NCBI RefSeq assembly: GCF_029714365.1
Contig: NZ_CP121659.1
Coordinates: forward strand, 434,001 to 498,000
Source: Sinorhizobium terangae
GTDB taxonomy: Bacteria > Pseudomonadota > Alphaproteobacteria > Rhizobiales > Rhizobiaceae
Reading direction: 5' to 3'
Length of the DNA stretch: 64,000 bases
Under the pieces are notes generated by a model. It saw only the letters and a list, made by a program, of their open reading frames with translations. It ran no database searches and was not told the DNA's origin. Shown piece by piece: positions 8,934 to 18,423 of the stretch; position 1 is the first letter of the stretch, and the number at the start of each line of letters is the position of its first letter. The translations under genes and the position numbers were made by a program.

Positions 8934-9980
8934 ATGGTTTCAGAAGCGCCACCGTTCTGGTGGACCAAGGCCGATTGGCGCGCCTATGCGCTTTGGCCGA
9001 TTTCCTGGGTTTATGGCCGCATCGCCGGAATGCGCATGGATCGCGCCCGCCGCGCCGCGCCGCCGGTGCCGCTGATCTGCGTCGGCAACTTCACCGTCGG
9101 CGGAGCCGGAAAGACGCCGACCGCCATCGCGCTTGCGCGCGCCGCCAAGGCGAAGGGGCTGAAGCCGGGCTTCCTGAGCCGCGGCTATGGCGGTTCGCTG
9201 GACGTCACGACGATCGTCGACCCGCATCACCACCGTGCCCGGGACGTCGGCGACGAACCGCTGTTGCTCGCCCGCGAAGCCCTGACCGTCGTCTGCCGTC
9301 GCCGTGTCGAGGGTGCGCACAGGCTCGCTGCCGAAGGCGCCGACATCATCATCATGGACGACGGCTTCCAGAGCGCGCGGCTTGCGTTCGACTTTGCCTT
9401 GCTCGTGGTCGATTCCGGGCGAGGCATCGGCAATGGGCACCTGGTCCCCTCGGGACCGGTTCGCGCGCCGATTGCCGACCAGCTTCGCCACGCAACAGCG
9501 CTCCTCAAGATCGGCAGCGGGTCAGCGGCCGACCCTTTGGTCCGCCGGACTGCACGGGCGGGCAAGCCCGTCTATGCCGCGGAAACCATCCGGATCGATG
9601 ATGGCAAGCTCGCGGGTGTCAAGGTTCTTGCCTGGGCCGGTATCGCCGATCCGGAGAAGTTTTATCGGACCGTGCGTGAGACGGGTGCAATCGTCGAGGA
9701 GACGCGAAGCTTTCCCGATCATCACCATTTCTCCGACGATGAAATTGCCGACCTGCTCGATCGCGCCGCGAGCCAGGGCTATACGTTGGTAACCACGTCG
9801 AAGGACATGGTCCGTCTCGAACCTGGCCATGGCCGGGCGGGAGAACTGGCGGCCAAGAGCAACGTGATCGAAATCGACGTGCGCTTCGACGATCCGTCGG
9901 TGCCCGGCAAAATCATAGATCGGACGCTTGCCGCCGCACGGGCGCGCAAGCTGCGGGAGGCCAAAGCAGTCACTCTGTGA
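8934..9980 (+). CDS. lpxK: Tetraacyldisaccharide 4'-kinase
   Basis: LpxK phosphorylates the 4' position of the lipid A disaccharide precursor, at the cytoplasmic membrane. The 348-residue product has an N-terminal hydrophobic helix, the kinase P-loop [12 protein letters not shown] (about 51-62) and the conserved IIMDDGFQ segment. ATG at 8934 is used: it yields the family N-terminus APPFWW, while upstream codons from 8832 encode an unlike Arg/Gly-rich stretch. GGAGG lies about 15 bp upstream. The order waaA-lpxK-DUF2093 is a conserved rhizobial block. Confidence 0.95.
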   Translation: MVSEAPPFWWTKADWRAYALWPISWVYGRIAGMRMDRARRAAPPVPLICVGNFTVGGAGKTPTAIALARAAKAKGLKPGFLSRGYGGSLDVTTIVDPHHHRARDVGDEPLLLAREALTVVCRRRVEGAHRLAAEGADIIIMDDGFQSARLAFDFALLVVDSGRGIGNGHLVPSGPVRAPIADQLRHATALLKIGSGSAADPLVRRTARAGKPVYAAETIRIDDGKLAGVKVLAWAGIADPEKFYRTVRETGAIVEETRSFPDHHHFSDDEIADLLDRAASQGYTLVTTSKDMVRLEPGHGRAGELAAKSNVIEIDVRFDDPSVPGKIIDRTLAAARARKLREAKAVTL

Positions 9981-9998
9981 GGAGGGCTCGTACCGAAT

Positions 9999-10232
9999 TC
10001 AACGTCGCTGGTTGGGAAGCGCACCGGCGCGTTTTTCCGCTTCGAGGGAGGCGGCGGCGTCGACATAGGGCTCCTGCCGGGCGACGCTCCAATAACGCAA
10101 TTCGTCCACCGGGATCGCTTTGCCCGTCATGGCACAGACGACATGTGATCCGGCGAGCACGATCTGGAAGTCGCCGTCGAGATAGCGGATCTTCGCCTCG
10201 CGCGAGGAACTTCCTTCAAAGCGGTTCATCAT
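9999..10232 (-). CDS. DUF2093 protein
   Basis: A 77-residue (or 76, second Met) protein with the family core EAKIRYLDGDFQIV followed by CAMTGKAIPVDELRYWSVARQEPY. This is DUF2093, a small alphaproteobacterial family that commonly lies between lpxK and mutL exactly as here. It converges with lpxK (18 bp apart). The function is unknown; a single conserved Cys and aromatic residues are the only notable side chains. Confidence 0.85.
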   Translation of the reverse strand: MMNRFEGSSSREAKIRYLDGDFQIVLAGSHVVCAMTGKAIPVDELRYWSVARQEPYVDAAASLEAEKRAGALPNQRR

Positions 10233-10318
10233 TGCCTGCGTCTGCCTTCCGAATTCGATTGCTTTCTTGGTCTATCCCAGCGCCCGGCAAAACACCAGTA
10301 CCGGCAGTCGATCGCTCG

Positions 10319-12118
10319 TCAGCTGCGACCAAACAAGCGTTCGATATCCGACAGCTTCAGCTCGATATAGGTTGGCCGGCCATGATTGCACTGACCCGAG
10401 CCGGGTGTTGCTTCCATCTGGCGAAGCAGCGCGTTCATCTCCTCCGTCCGCATCCGGCGGCCTGAGCGGACCGAGCCGTGGCAGGCCATTGTCGCGGCGA
10501 GATATTCAAGCCGGCCCGCAAGGCCGTTCGCCGTATCCCATTCCGCAAGCTCGTCGGCAAGCTGCCGCACCAGGCCGGCCGCATCCACCTCGCCGAGCAT
10601 CGCCGGCGTCTCGCGCACGGCGATCGCCCCCGGACCGAAGCGTTCGATTGCGAGGCCGAGCCGGATGAATTCCGCTGCATGCGCCATCAGCCGATCGCAA
10701 TCATCCTCGGGGAGATCCACGATCTCCGGGATGAGCAGGGTCTGGGCGGGCACCGGGCGGGAATGGAGCGCCGTCCGCATCGTCTCGAAGACGAGGCGTT
10801 CGTGTGCGGCGTGCTGGTCGACGATGACGAGGCCATCATCCGTCTGTGCAACGATGTAGTTCTCGTGGAGCTGCGCACGCGCAGCGCCAAGCGGAAAGGA
10901 CGCGGGGGATGCAGCCGCGACGCGCGTGTCCTCGGCCGGAGCGGCGGAGCGTGCCGACGGCTCCGAGAATTCCGCGAAGGCTCGCTGCGGAGCCTCTGCG
11001 AAGCCGTTTGCAGTTTGATCGAAATGCAGCGGCCGGTAGGGAGAGGCCGCAGGCGCCCAGGGTTGCTGTGGCCTCTGCATCTCCGGTCTGAAGGCGCGCA
11101 TCATCCCGCTTGCGCCGGTTGTCGCAGCGCGGTCTCCGTCGCGTGCGAGCGCCTCGCGGATCGCGCCGATAAGCAGTCCTCGGATAAGCCCCGGATCGCG
11201 AAACCGGACGTCCGACTTCGCCGGATGAACATTGACATCGACGAGCGCCGGGTCGAGTTCGATCGCCAGGACGGCGACCGGGTAGCGTCCATGGGGGATG
11301 GTTTCGGCGTAGGCGGCGCGGATGGCCGACAGGATGAGCTTGTCTTGCACCGGCCGGCCGTTGACGAAGACATATTGTTGAAGCGAGTTGCCGCGATTGA
11401 AGGTCGGCACGCCAGCAAAGCCCGTAAGCCGGGCGTCCTCCCGTTCGGCGTCGATCTCGATCGCATTGTCGCGGAAATCCCTGCCGAGCACCTGCGCCAT
11501 CCGCGCCAGGCGGTCTTCGCCGGTGGCCGGGAACTCCAGGGTCGTCCGGTCGGAGCCGGAAAGCACGAAGCGCACCTTCGGGAAGGCGATCGCCATGCGG
11601 CGGACGACCTCGGAAATTGCGGCGGCTTCCGCCTTCTCCGATTTCATGAATTTGAGCCGCGCGGGGGTCGCAAAGAAGAGATCGCGCACCTCGACGACGG
11701 TGCCGACATTGGCCGGTGACGGGCGCACGGCTTCGGTCTTGCCGCCCGCGATCGCGATCGCCGCCCCCTCACTGGCGCCGGCCGTTCGCGTCGTGATCGA
11801 CAGGCGCGCGACCGATCCGATCGAGGGCAGGGCCTCGCCGCGAAAGCCGAGAGTCCGGATATCCGTCAGGCTGTCGCTGATCTTTGAGGTGCAATGGCGC
11901 TGAACCGCCAGAGCGAGATCGGCGGGCGACATGCCGCTGCCGTTGTCGGACACCCTGAGCAGCGTCTTGCCACCGCCGGCGGTTGCAATCTCGATCCTTG
12001 TCGCGCCGGCGTCGAGCGCATTCTCGATCAATTCCTTGGCAGCACTGGCGGGCCGCTCGATGACCTCACCGGCGGCAATCTGGTTGATGAGCGTTTCTGA
12101 AAGTTGCTTGATGATCAT
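10319..12118 (-). CDS. mutL: DNA mismatch repair protein MutL
   Basis: 599 residues. The GHKL ATPase head is complete: [10 protein letters not shown] (Glu30s catalytic), DNGSGM and GFRGEAL. The C-terminal domain carries the endonuclease motif [12 protein letters not shown], matching DQHA(X)2E(X)4E, plus ACHGSVR and CNHGRP, which bind metal. MutL with this motif nicks DNA itself, expected in bacteria that lack MutH. A Pro/Ala-rich linker (about residues 330-400) joins the domains. The gene is on the minus strand after the DUF2093 gene. Confidence 0.97.
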   Translation of the reverse strand: MIIKQLSETLINQIAAGEVIERPASAAKELIENALDAGATRIEIATAGGGKTLLRVSDNGSGMSPADLALAVQRHCTSKISDSLTDIRTLGFRGEALPSIGSVARLSITTRTAGASEGAAIAIAGGKTEAVRPSPANVGTVVEVRDLFFATPARLKFMKSEKAEAAAISEVVRRMAIAFPKVRFVLSGSDRTTLEFPATGEDRLARMAQVLGRDFRDNAIEIDAEREDARLTGFAGVPTFNRGNSLQQYVFVNGRPVQDKLILSAIRAAYAETIPHGRYPVAVLAIELDPALVDVNVHPAKSDVRFRDPGLIRGLLIGAIREALARDGDRAATTGASGMMRAFRPEMQRPQQPWAPAASPYRPLHFDQTANGFAEAPQRAFAEFSEPSARSAAPAEDTRVAAASPASFPLGAARAQLHENYIVAQTDDGLVIVDQHAAHERLVFETMRTALHSRPVPAQTLLIPEIVDLPEDDCDRLMAHAAEFIRLGLAIERFGPGAIAVRETPAMLGEVDAAGLVRQLADELAEWDTANGLAGRLEYLAATMACHGSVRSGRRMRTEEMNALLRQMEATPGSGQCNHGRPTYIELKLSDIERLFGRS

Positions 12119-12236
12119 GGCTCATTTTCCCGGATTCGCCGCGCGAGGGAAAGGGGTGTCTGCGCTTGATCTGCCGCGGGGGGACGGTCACACGGGCGGT
12201 CGCCACCGATAGTCACAGGAAAAATGAGGCCATGAT

Positions 12237-12253
12237 TTAATTCCCCTTTAACG
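12237..12253. promoter_or_regulatory. Candidate CtrA binding site (TTAA-N7-TTAACG)
   Basis: TTAA (12237-12240), seven bases, then TTAACG (12248-12253) matches the full alphaproteobacterial CtrA consensus in otherwise GC-rich DNA. It lies between the divergent mutL and PAS/receiver genes, 247 bp before the latter's start and 119 bp from mutL. Apart from this box and a degraded repeat (12432-12456), I see no gene in 12119-12499. Confidence 0.5.
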
Positions 12254-12431
12254 TTCTGCTGCGATTTTCCAAAGCAACCTGAATGAGCACGGGTTTTGTC
12301 TTTGGAGCCCTGCGGCGTTGCTGGACGCCGTCACGCATTCCGCCCGAAGAGACGCCTTCCGAGGCCGGCCAGCATGTCCCGGAATGAAACCGCCGCGCCG
12401 GCGCCGCGGGTCTTTTCAGACACGCAAGGGC

Positions 12432-12456
12432 CGCTGTGAAACTTTAGATTGCTGCA
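12432..12456. repeat. Degraded fragment of the palindromic intergenic element
   Basis: CGCTGTGAAACTTTAGATTG followed by CTGCAT resembles, in reverse orientation, the CGCTGTAGCACTTTGAATTG-CTGCAT linker seen in the intact copies at 20480 and 31401. The hairpin modules are missing, so it is likely a decayed copy. Confidence 0.5.
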
Positions 12457-12499
12457 TCCGGTGCAACGAACCATGCAGACGGCGAATGAGGACAGCGTA

Positions 12500-14224
12500 A
12501 TGACCGATGTGGCGTCGGGCGGCGCAGACATCAACAGGATCATTCTCGAGTCGAGTTGCGACGCGCTTGGCCTCGCTTTGCTTGTCTGCGGTCGAGACGA
12601 TACGATCCTCTTCGCCACCCCCTCGATCCTGCAGTTCTTTCCGGTTCCCGCCCGCCTGTTGACGCCCGGCACTCGGCTCCGCGACTTCCTGGGCGCCGTC
12701 TACGATACCGGTGTGCGTCCCGGCACACTACCCGAAAACAGCCGCCGCCGAGCAAACAGGGAAGACTGGATCGCCGAACACATGGCGCTTCATTGGCGCG
12801 AGCGCTACGAGAGCGTCGAGCGGGCCGGTCGCACACGCTGGGTTTCATTGCGCAAGCGCCGGCTGTCGAGCGGTATCGGCATGTTGTCGGTCACCGATGT
12901 TTCGGAACAGAAAAAGCGCGACGAACAGCTTCAGACCGACCTCGAGCGCGTGGAACTGACCGAAGAAATCCTCGACGCACAGCCCAATCCAATCTGCGTC
13001 AAGGATCGGAACCTCAACTACATCGCCGTCAACAAGGCGTTCTGCACGATCCATGAGGTTTCTCAGGAGGCGATCCTCGGGCGCTCCGCGTGGGACCTTG
13101 TCGACGCCGAACTGGCGGAACGGTTCGAACAGTCGGACCGATCAGTGCTCGAAACCGGCAAGCCATACTCGGAGGCGGAACACATCGTTCGCGCCGACGG
13201 CAGCGATCTCTGGGTCGTGACACGCAAATATCGCATCGGCATGCCCGGCCGTCATTTTGTGGTGACCTGCATGAACGACGTCACCGATATCGCGGCTTGG
13301 TATCACGGTACGGGCGACGGCACGGCCAGCAGCGGCCTTCAGATCCTCGATTACAGCATCTTTACGCCGGCCCAGAACTTCTACGATCCCTTCCGTGCAT
13401 TGAACGTGCAGCAATTGGTCGAGGCGGGATCGATGATCGAGACCCTGCCGGCGCGCGGACTGCGCGTGCTGCTTGCGACCGGCGACCGAGGCGCGGAGGA
13501 ACGGCTCGTGGCGCGTTTGCGCGGTTCCGGTCTCGACGCATGTGCGGTGCGCAATATCGACGAGCTCGAAGCTTTCGCGTCCGCTGCCGAACGTTGCGGC
13601 GTAAAGCTCGATATCCTGGTGGTCGACGGCGCATTCCCGAGCGTCGAGCACGTCCTTGCCGGCTGGCACGCGAGCGCCGTCCTCAAGATCGCCGCCGACA
13701 TCGATGCCGGCGCCCTGCTTGCCGAGATCTTTCGTGTTTGCGCCGAGCGTCCGCAATCGCGGACGTCGCCTTCGCAGGCGGACTGGGGGATCTCCTTCGA
13801 AGGCGACGTTGCGCCCGAAACGCATGTCCCGGATATCGAAGTGCTGGTCGCCGAGGACAATCAGATCAATCAGTTCGTGTTTGCCCAGATACTGGAGGGG
13901 CTCGGGGTCTCCCATCGGATCGCCGCGAATGGCAAGGAGGCAGTGGAGCTCTGGCACGAACTTCAGCCGGCCCTGGTGCTGATGGACATATCGATGCCGG
14001 TCATGAACGGCTTCGACGCCGCAGTCGCCATCCGTGATGCCGAAGTGGGGACGGGGCGGCGGACACCGATCATCGCGGTGACGGCGCAGGCGCTCGACAT
14101 CGACCTTAGGCAATGCGAAGCGTCGGGGATGGATGACCACATCATGAAACCGGTCAGCCCGGACATGATCGAGGCGGTGCTTAGAAAATACATGCCGGCC
14201 GGAAACATGCGTGTCGTCGGCTGA
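12500..14224 (+). CDS. PAS-PAS-pseudoreceiver-receiver signalling protein, no kinase domain
   Basis: 574 residues. Two PAS domains (about 15-130 and 145-260; the second begins ILDAQPNPICVKDRNLNYIAVN), then a receiver-like fold at about 320-420 that lacks the acidic pair, and a canonical C-terminal receiver (from about 450) with VAEDNQ, phospho-acceptor Asp in LVLMDISMP (about 496), TA and the K of IMKP. No HisKA or HATPase segment exists, so it must be phosphorylated by another kinase or a phosphotransferase. ATG 12500 has GAGGA nine bases upstream; 12449 and 12473 are alternatives. The adjacent EAL gene and CtrA box suggest a role in cell-cycle or c-di-GMP control (inference). Confidence 0.85.
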   Translation: MTDVASGGADINRIILESSCDALGLALLVCGRDDTILFATPSILQFFPVPARLLTPGTRLRDFLGAVYDTGVRPGTLPENSRRRANREDWIAEHMALHWRERYESVERAGRTRWVSLRKRRLSSGIGMLSVTDVSEQKKRDEQLQTDLERVELTEEILDAQPNPICVKDRNLNYIAVNKAFCTIHEVSQEAILGRSAWDLVDAELAERFEQSDRSVLETGKPYSEAEHIVRADGSDLWVVTRKYRIGMPGRHFVVTCMNDVTDIAAWYHGTGDGTASSGLQILDYSIFTPAQNFYDPFRALNVQQLVEAGSMIETLPARGLRVLLATGDRGAEERLVARLRGSGLDACAVRNIDELEAFASAAERCGVKLDILVVDGAFPSVEHVLAGWHASAVLKIAADIDAGALLAEIFRVCAERPQSRTSPSQADWGISFEGDVAPETHVPDIEVLVAEDNQINQFVFAQILEGLGVSHRIAANGKEAVELWHELQPALVLMDISMPVMNGFDAAVAIRDAEVGTGRRTPIIAVTAQALDIDLRQCEASGMDDHIMKPVSPDMIEAVLRKYMPAGNMRVVG

Positions 14225-14487
14225 GGCGTGAATCCTGTCAACTCACTAGAATTGGGGAGGCCGGCCATAGATTTGATAGCGAGGCGCTATGGGATTGTTA
14301 ACCGCCGATTGTCATCGTCTGCGTTGAACTGCCAGAAAGTGTAGAGCCTCGCAGCAATGTATGTGCTTCGTCCAGCCGCCCAGCCCCTACCTTCCCCGAT
14401 GCGAGAGGTCCGTCTCCACCGGCGAGAGCCGTGGCGCCACGGCTGTTTGGCAGTGCTTGCATCGGCCGACAGCGGGAGCTTGCGGCG

Positions 14488-15834
14488 ATGATGTGGAGGC
14501 AGGTCGCGGGTCATGAGATCACTGACGTGACGCACGCGTTGGCGCTTCTTGATGAACTGACCGGCCTGGGTAATGGCCGGCATCTGCGCCAAACGGTCTG
14601 TGAACTTGCGGCCGAACGCGCGAGTGACCCTGCTCCGTTCACCATTGGCCTTGCCAATCTCGATGGTTTCAAGCCGATCAACGACCTGTTCGGGCCGGAG
14701 GCCGGCGATCAGATCCTCCGGCAGGTCGCGCACCGTCTGAAAGCCTGCGTTCCGGAAGGTGCGACCGTGACACGGACCACGGACGACGAGTTCGCCTTCG
14801 TGCTGCCGCTGATCTTCGAGCGCAATGGCGCGGAAAAACTCGGCCGGGTGCTGAAGGAAGTCCTGTCTGCTCCCTTCGATCTTGGCGACCGAAACGTCCG
14901 GCTCTCTGCGTCCTTCGGCTTCGCGGTCTATCCTTTCGCGGGCGACAGCTTTGAAGACCTGCTGAAGAGCGCCGACACCGCACTCTATCGCTCGAAGCGG
15001 CGGGGTCGAGCCCAGATTACCGTCTATTCGCAGGAGATCGCCCAGGAAATGAAGCGCGCCACTCAGATTGAGCAGGCGTTGCGCAACGCGATCATCGCCG
15101 ACCAGGTCGATGTGCATTTCCAGCCCATCGTCGACCTGCGCAGCGATACGGTCGTCGGCTTCGAAGCACTGGCGAGATGGTGCGACGCGGATCTCGGCTA
15201 CGTCTCGCCGTCGATCTTCGTACCGCTCGCCGAAGAGCGCGGATTCATCGAGCAGCTGGCCGAAACGTTGCTGCGCAAGGCGGCACAGGCGGCGCTGTCC
15301 TGGCCGAAGGAACTCTTCCTTTCCTTCAATCTGTCCTCAGCACAGCTGATGGATCCGGCGACCAGCTCGCGCCTGCTGTCGATCATCAACCAGGTCGGGC
15401 TCGACCCCCGCCGCCTGGAGCTCGAGATTACCGAGACAGCGGTGATGGCTGATGCGGATGTGGCGCAAAAGATCGTTTCCGAACTGCGGGCGGCGGGCGT
15501 GCGCGTGTCGCTCGACGATTTCGGGACAGGGCAATCGAGCCTCGGCCGCTTGCGCGATTTTTCCTTCGACAAGGTGAAGATCGATCGCGCCTTCGTATCC
15601 CGCATCTCCGCCGATCGGGCATCCGAGCACATCATCAAGGCCATCGTTTCGATGTGCGAGGGGCTGGAGCTCGAGGTCGTCGCCGAAGGCATCGAGGATT
15701 TCGCCGAGGCGCTGAAGCTGAAGGCGCTTGGCTGCGGGATGGGACAGGGCTATTTCTACGGCAAGCCGGCGGACGCCGTTGCCACGATGCGCTATCTTTC
15801 GGATCGCTATCGCGACAGCGCGGCATCCCGGTGA
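14488..15834 (+). CDS. Degenerate GGDEF / intact EAL c-di-GMP phosphodiesterase
   Basis: About 448 residues with no N-terminal sensor or membrane segment. The GGDEF half starts at DELTGLGNGRHL but its signature is TTDDEF (about 96-101), so diguanylate cyclase activity is unlikely; it may bind GTP as an allosteric domain. The EAL half keeps the catalytic residues: FEALARW (about 224-230), an E in ITETAV, DDFGTGQSS and VVAEGIED, so hydrolysis of c-di-GMP is expected. ATG 14488 has GCGGGAG about ten bases upstream; GTG 14431 would add 19 residues. It follows the PAS/receiver gene in the same direction and may be its output partner. Confidence 0.88.
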   Translation: MMWRQVAGHEITDVTHALALLDELTGLGNGRHLRQTVCELAAERASDPAPFTIGLANLDGFKPINDLFGPEAGDQILRQVAHRLKACVPEGATVTRTTDDEFAFVLPLIFERNGAEKLGRVLKEVLSAPFDLGDRNVRLSASFGFAVYPFAGDSFEDLLKSADTALYRSKRRGRAQITVYSQEIAQEMKRATQIEQALRNAIIADQVDVHFQPIVDLRSDTVVGFEALARWCDADLGYVSPSIFVPLAEERGFIEQLAETLLRKAAQAALSWPKELFLSFNLSSAQLMDPATSSRLLSIINQVGLDPRRLELEITETAVMADADVAQKIVSELRAAGVRVSLDDFGTGQSSLGRLRDFSFDKVKIDRAFVSRISADRASEHIIKAIVSMCEGLELEVVAEGIEDFAEALKLKALGCGMGQGYFYGKPADAVATMRYLSDRYRDSAASR

Positions 15835-15843
15835 CGCTTGATT

Positions 15844-16758
15844 TCAGCGGTCACGCAAGCCCTCGTCCAGAAGCCAATCTCTGATGCGCCGAGCCTGAGT
15901 GTTAAGCTCGCGCGATCGCGGCCAGACGACGTAGAATGCGTGTCCGGTCTTCAGGACGTGCCCGCCCACCGGAACGAGCGCACCGGAGCGAACCTGCCGC
16001 TCGATCAGGTGCTCCCAGCCCAGTGCGATCCCTTCACCGGCAAGCACGGCCTGGATGACGAGCACGTAGTCGTTGATCGCCAGCCGTCGTCCCTGGACCG
16101 GGTAGGAAAGGCCCGCACTTGCGAACCACTCCGTCCAGTCGCAGGCCCGCCGCACGGGTTCCTCGAGGTGGATGAGATTGTGTCGCAACAGGTCGGCCGG
16201 CGTCTCTGGCAGGCCGTGCGCCTCGATATAGGCGGGCGTCGCAACGGCATTGACCACTTCCTCGGCCAGCAGGGCGGCATGATAGCGTGGCCAGTGACCG
16301 GGATCACCGCCTCGGATGCCGAGCGGGATCGGCTCCTCGTCGAGGTCGAGATCGCGCACGCTGGTCTGGATGCGAAGGTCGATTTCCGGCAAGTCTTCGC
16401 GCAGCCGGTTCAGCCGTGGAAGCATCCACATCGAGGCGAAAGCGGTGGACGCTGCGAGGGTAACATTCGTCTCGCGGCCCTTCGAGCGGATATCTTCGGC
16501 TGATTTCTGGATTCGCGACAGGCCGACCGAGACGTCTGCATGGAATTTCTCGCCCGCTTCAGTCAATTCGACCGCCCGGTGCACGCGGTGAAACAGCGGC
16601 ACGCCAAGTTGGTCCTCGAGACCGCGGATGGCGTAGGATACGGCTGCTTGCGTCATCCCGAGCTCGTTGGCGGCGCGGGTGAAATTCTGATGGCGGCCGG
16701 CTGCCTCGAAAACGATGAGACTGGCGGCGGACGGAAGGAGGCGGCGCAGATTTTCCAT
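15844..16758 (-). CDS. LysR-family transcriptional regulator (GcvA-like)
   Basis: 304 residues with the LysR winged helix-turn-helix near the N-terminus (FTRAANELGMTQAAVSYAIR, about 26-45) and a C-terminal co-inducer domain with the aromatic WxxW-like pattern of the GcvA/AmpR subgroup. It is transcribed away from the MttB-like gene, the classic LysR arrangement, with 89 bp between the two starts, so it probably controls that operon. Its end is 9 bp from the end of the convergent EAL gene. The inducer is unknown; a methylated amine or glycine/betaine derivative would fit. Confidence 0.92.
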   Translation of the reverse strand: MENLRRLLPSAASLIVFEAAGRHQNFTRAANELGMTQAAVSYAIRGLEDQLGVPLFHRVHRAVELTEAGEKFHADVSVGLSRIQKSAEDIRSKGRETNVTLAASTAFASMWMLPRLNRLREDLPEIDLRIQTSVRDLDLDEEPIPLGIRGGDPGHWPRYHAALLAEEVVNAVATPAYIEAHGLPETPADLLRHNLIHLEEPVRRACDWTEWFASAGLSYPVQGRRLAINDYVLVIQAVLAGEGIALGWEHLIERQVRSGALVPVGGHVLKTGHAFYVVWPRSRELNTQARRIRDWLLDEGLRDR

Positions 16759-16847
16759 AAATGCACCTTATAGCATGCGTCGAATTTTTCCACCGTTACA
16801 ACGGTCTTGATGGTCACTAGCATCATGAAAAATGATGGGAGGTTGCA

Positions 16848-18395
16848 ATGGAATCGACGTCAGCAGCAACGGTTGCGACGCCCCGCAGAACACGCGGTGC
16901 ACGCGCACAGCGACGGGAAGGGGGCAGCAATCTTGGCGTTCCCTATATCGTCCGCAACATACCGACCTACGACATTCTCGGCGAGGAAAGCCTGCAGCGC
17001 ATCGAGCGGACCGCGGATCGCATCCTTGCGGAGGTCGGCATCGAGTTCCGCGATGATCCCGCGGTACTCGACCATTGGAAGCGCGCCGGCGCGAAGGTCG
17101 ATGGGGCTCGGGTCACCTTCGAGCCGGGCATGCTGAAGGAGATCGTCCGTTCCGCACCGTCGCAGTTCACCCAGCATGCCCGCAATCCCGCCCGCAGCGT
17201 CGAGATCGGCGGCCGCAACGTCGTCTTTTCCCCGGCCTACGGTTCTCCCTTCGTGATGGACCTGGACAAGGGCAGGCGCTACGGCACGATCGAGGATTTC
17301 CGCAATCTGGTGAAGCTCGCCCAATCGAGCCCGTGGCTGCACCATTCCGGCGGAACGATCTGCGAGCCGGTCGACGTGCCGGTCAACAAGCGCCACCTCG
17401 ATATGGTCTACAGCCATATCAAGTATTCCGACCGCGCCTTCATGGGCTCGATCACGGCCGAGGAACGTGCCGAGGATTCGATCGAGATGGCGCGCATTGT
17501 CTTCGGCGCCGATTTCGTCGACAGGAATTGCGTCATCCTCGGCAACGTCAACGTCAATTCGCCGCTCGTCTGGGACGGGACGATGACGAAATCCTTGCGC
17601 GCCTATGCGCGCGCCAATCAGGCGGCGGTCATCGTGCCCTTCATCCTGGGCGGGGCTATGGGGCCTGTCACCAATGCCGGCGCCATCGCCCAGTCCTATG
17701 CCGAAACGCTCGCAGGCTGTGCGCTGACGCAACTCGAACGAAAAGGGGCGCCGGTGATCTTCGGCAATTTCCTGTCATCGATGTCGCTTCGCTCCGGCTC
17801 GCCCACTTTCGGCACGCCCGAGCCGGCGATCGGCAGCATGGTCGTCGGTCAACTCGCCCGCCGGCTGGGCTTGCCGCTGCGTTGCGCCGGCAACTTTTCC
17901 AATTCGAAGCGGCCGGATGCGCAGGCGATGCAGGAGGGCGTCATGTCGATGCTGTCTGCGGTCCACTGCGGTGCCAATTTCATCCTGCATTCGGCCGGTT
18001 TCGTCGATGGCCTGCTCGCCATGTCCTACGAGAAGTTCGTGATGGATACCGATTTCTGCGGGGCGCTGCATTCCTATCTCGCGGGCGTCGTCGTCGACGA
18101 CAATGCGCTCGCCATGGATGCCTTCCTCGAGGTCGGACCGGGCAGCCATTTTCTCGGCTGCGACCATACGATGCGCAATTATCAGACCGCTTTTTGGGAC
18201 AGCGCGCTTTCCGACAACGAACCGTTCGAGAAATGGGTCGAGCAGGGCGAGACGGACATGGCGGCACGCGCCAACCGCAGCTGGAAAAAGACGCTTGACG
18301 AATACGAAGCACCGCCTCTGGATGTAGCCATCGACGAAGCTCTGGTGGATTATGTCGCCAGACGAAAGAACAGCATGCCCGACGCCTGGTACTGA
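16848..18395 (+). CDS. Trimethylamine methyltransferase (MttB)-family protein, non-pyrrolysine
   Basis: 515 residues of the MttB superfamily, corrinoid-dependent methyltransferases that demethylate trimethylamine, glycine betaine, proline betaine or related quaternary amines. Archaeal MttB reads through an amber codon as pyrrolysine; here the frame has no internal stop, so this is the non-Pyl (MtgB/MtpB-like) branch. Family landmarks include the LLHHSGGTICEPVD-like segment and the C-terminal YEAPPLD. Start ATG 16848 has GGGAGG upstream. The next gene, 28 bp on, encodes a DgcA/TMADH-like flavoenzyme, so the pair likely degrades an N-methylated substrate. No corrinoid-binding partner is in the window. 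Confidence 0.88.
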   Translation: MESTSAATVATPRRTRGARAQRREGGSNLGVPYIVRNIPTYDILGEESLQRIERTADRILAEVGIEFRDDPAVLDHWKRAGAKVDGARVTFEPGMLKEIVRSAPSQFTQHARNPARSVEIGGRNVVFSPAYGSPFVMDLDKGRRYGTIEDFRNLVKLAQSSPWLHHSGGTICEPVDVPVNKRHLDMVYSHIKYSDRAFMGSITAEERAEDSIEMARIVFGADFVDRNCVILGNVNVNSPLVWDGTMTKSLRAYARANQAAVIVPFILGGAMGPVTNAGAIAQSYAETLAGCALTQLERKGAPVIFGNFLSSMSLRSGSPTFGTPEPAIGSMVVGQLARRLGLPLRCAGNFSNSKRPDAQAMQEGVMSMLSAVHCGANFILHSAGFVDGLLAMSYEKFVMDTDFCGALHSYLAGVVVDDNALAMDAFLEVGPGSHFLGCDHTMRNYQTAFWDSALSDNEPFEKWVEQGETDMAARANRSWKKTLDEYEAPPLDVAIDEALVDYVARRKNSMPDAWY

Positions 18396-18423
18396 CGGGC
18401 GTGGAAGCCTCAAGGACCGTTGG

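Noticed and set aside
12500..14224. Hybrid histidine kinase
   Set aside because: No HisKA dimerisation His box and no HATPase N/G motifs; only PAS and receiver-type domains are present.
16848..18395. Pyrrolysine-containing MttB
   Set aside because: The frame has no in-frame amber codon across 515 residues, and no pyl genes are visible.
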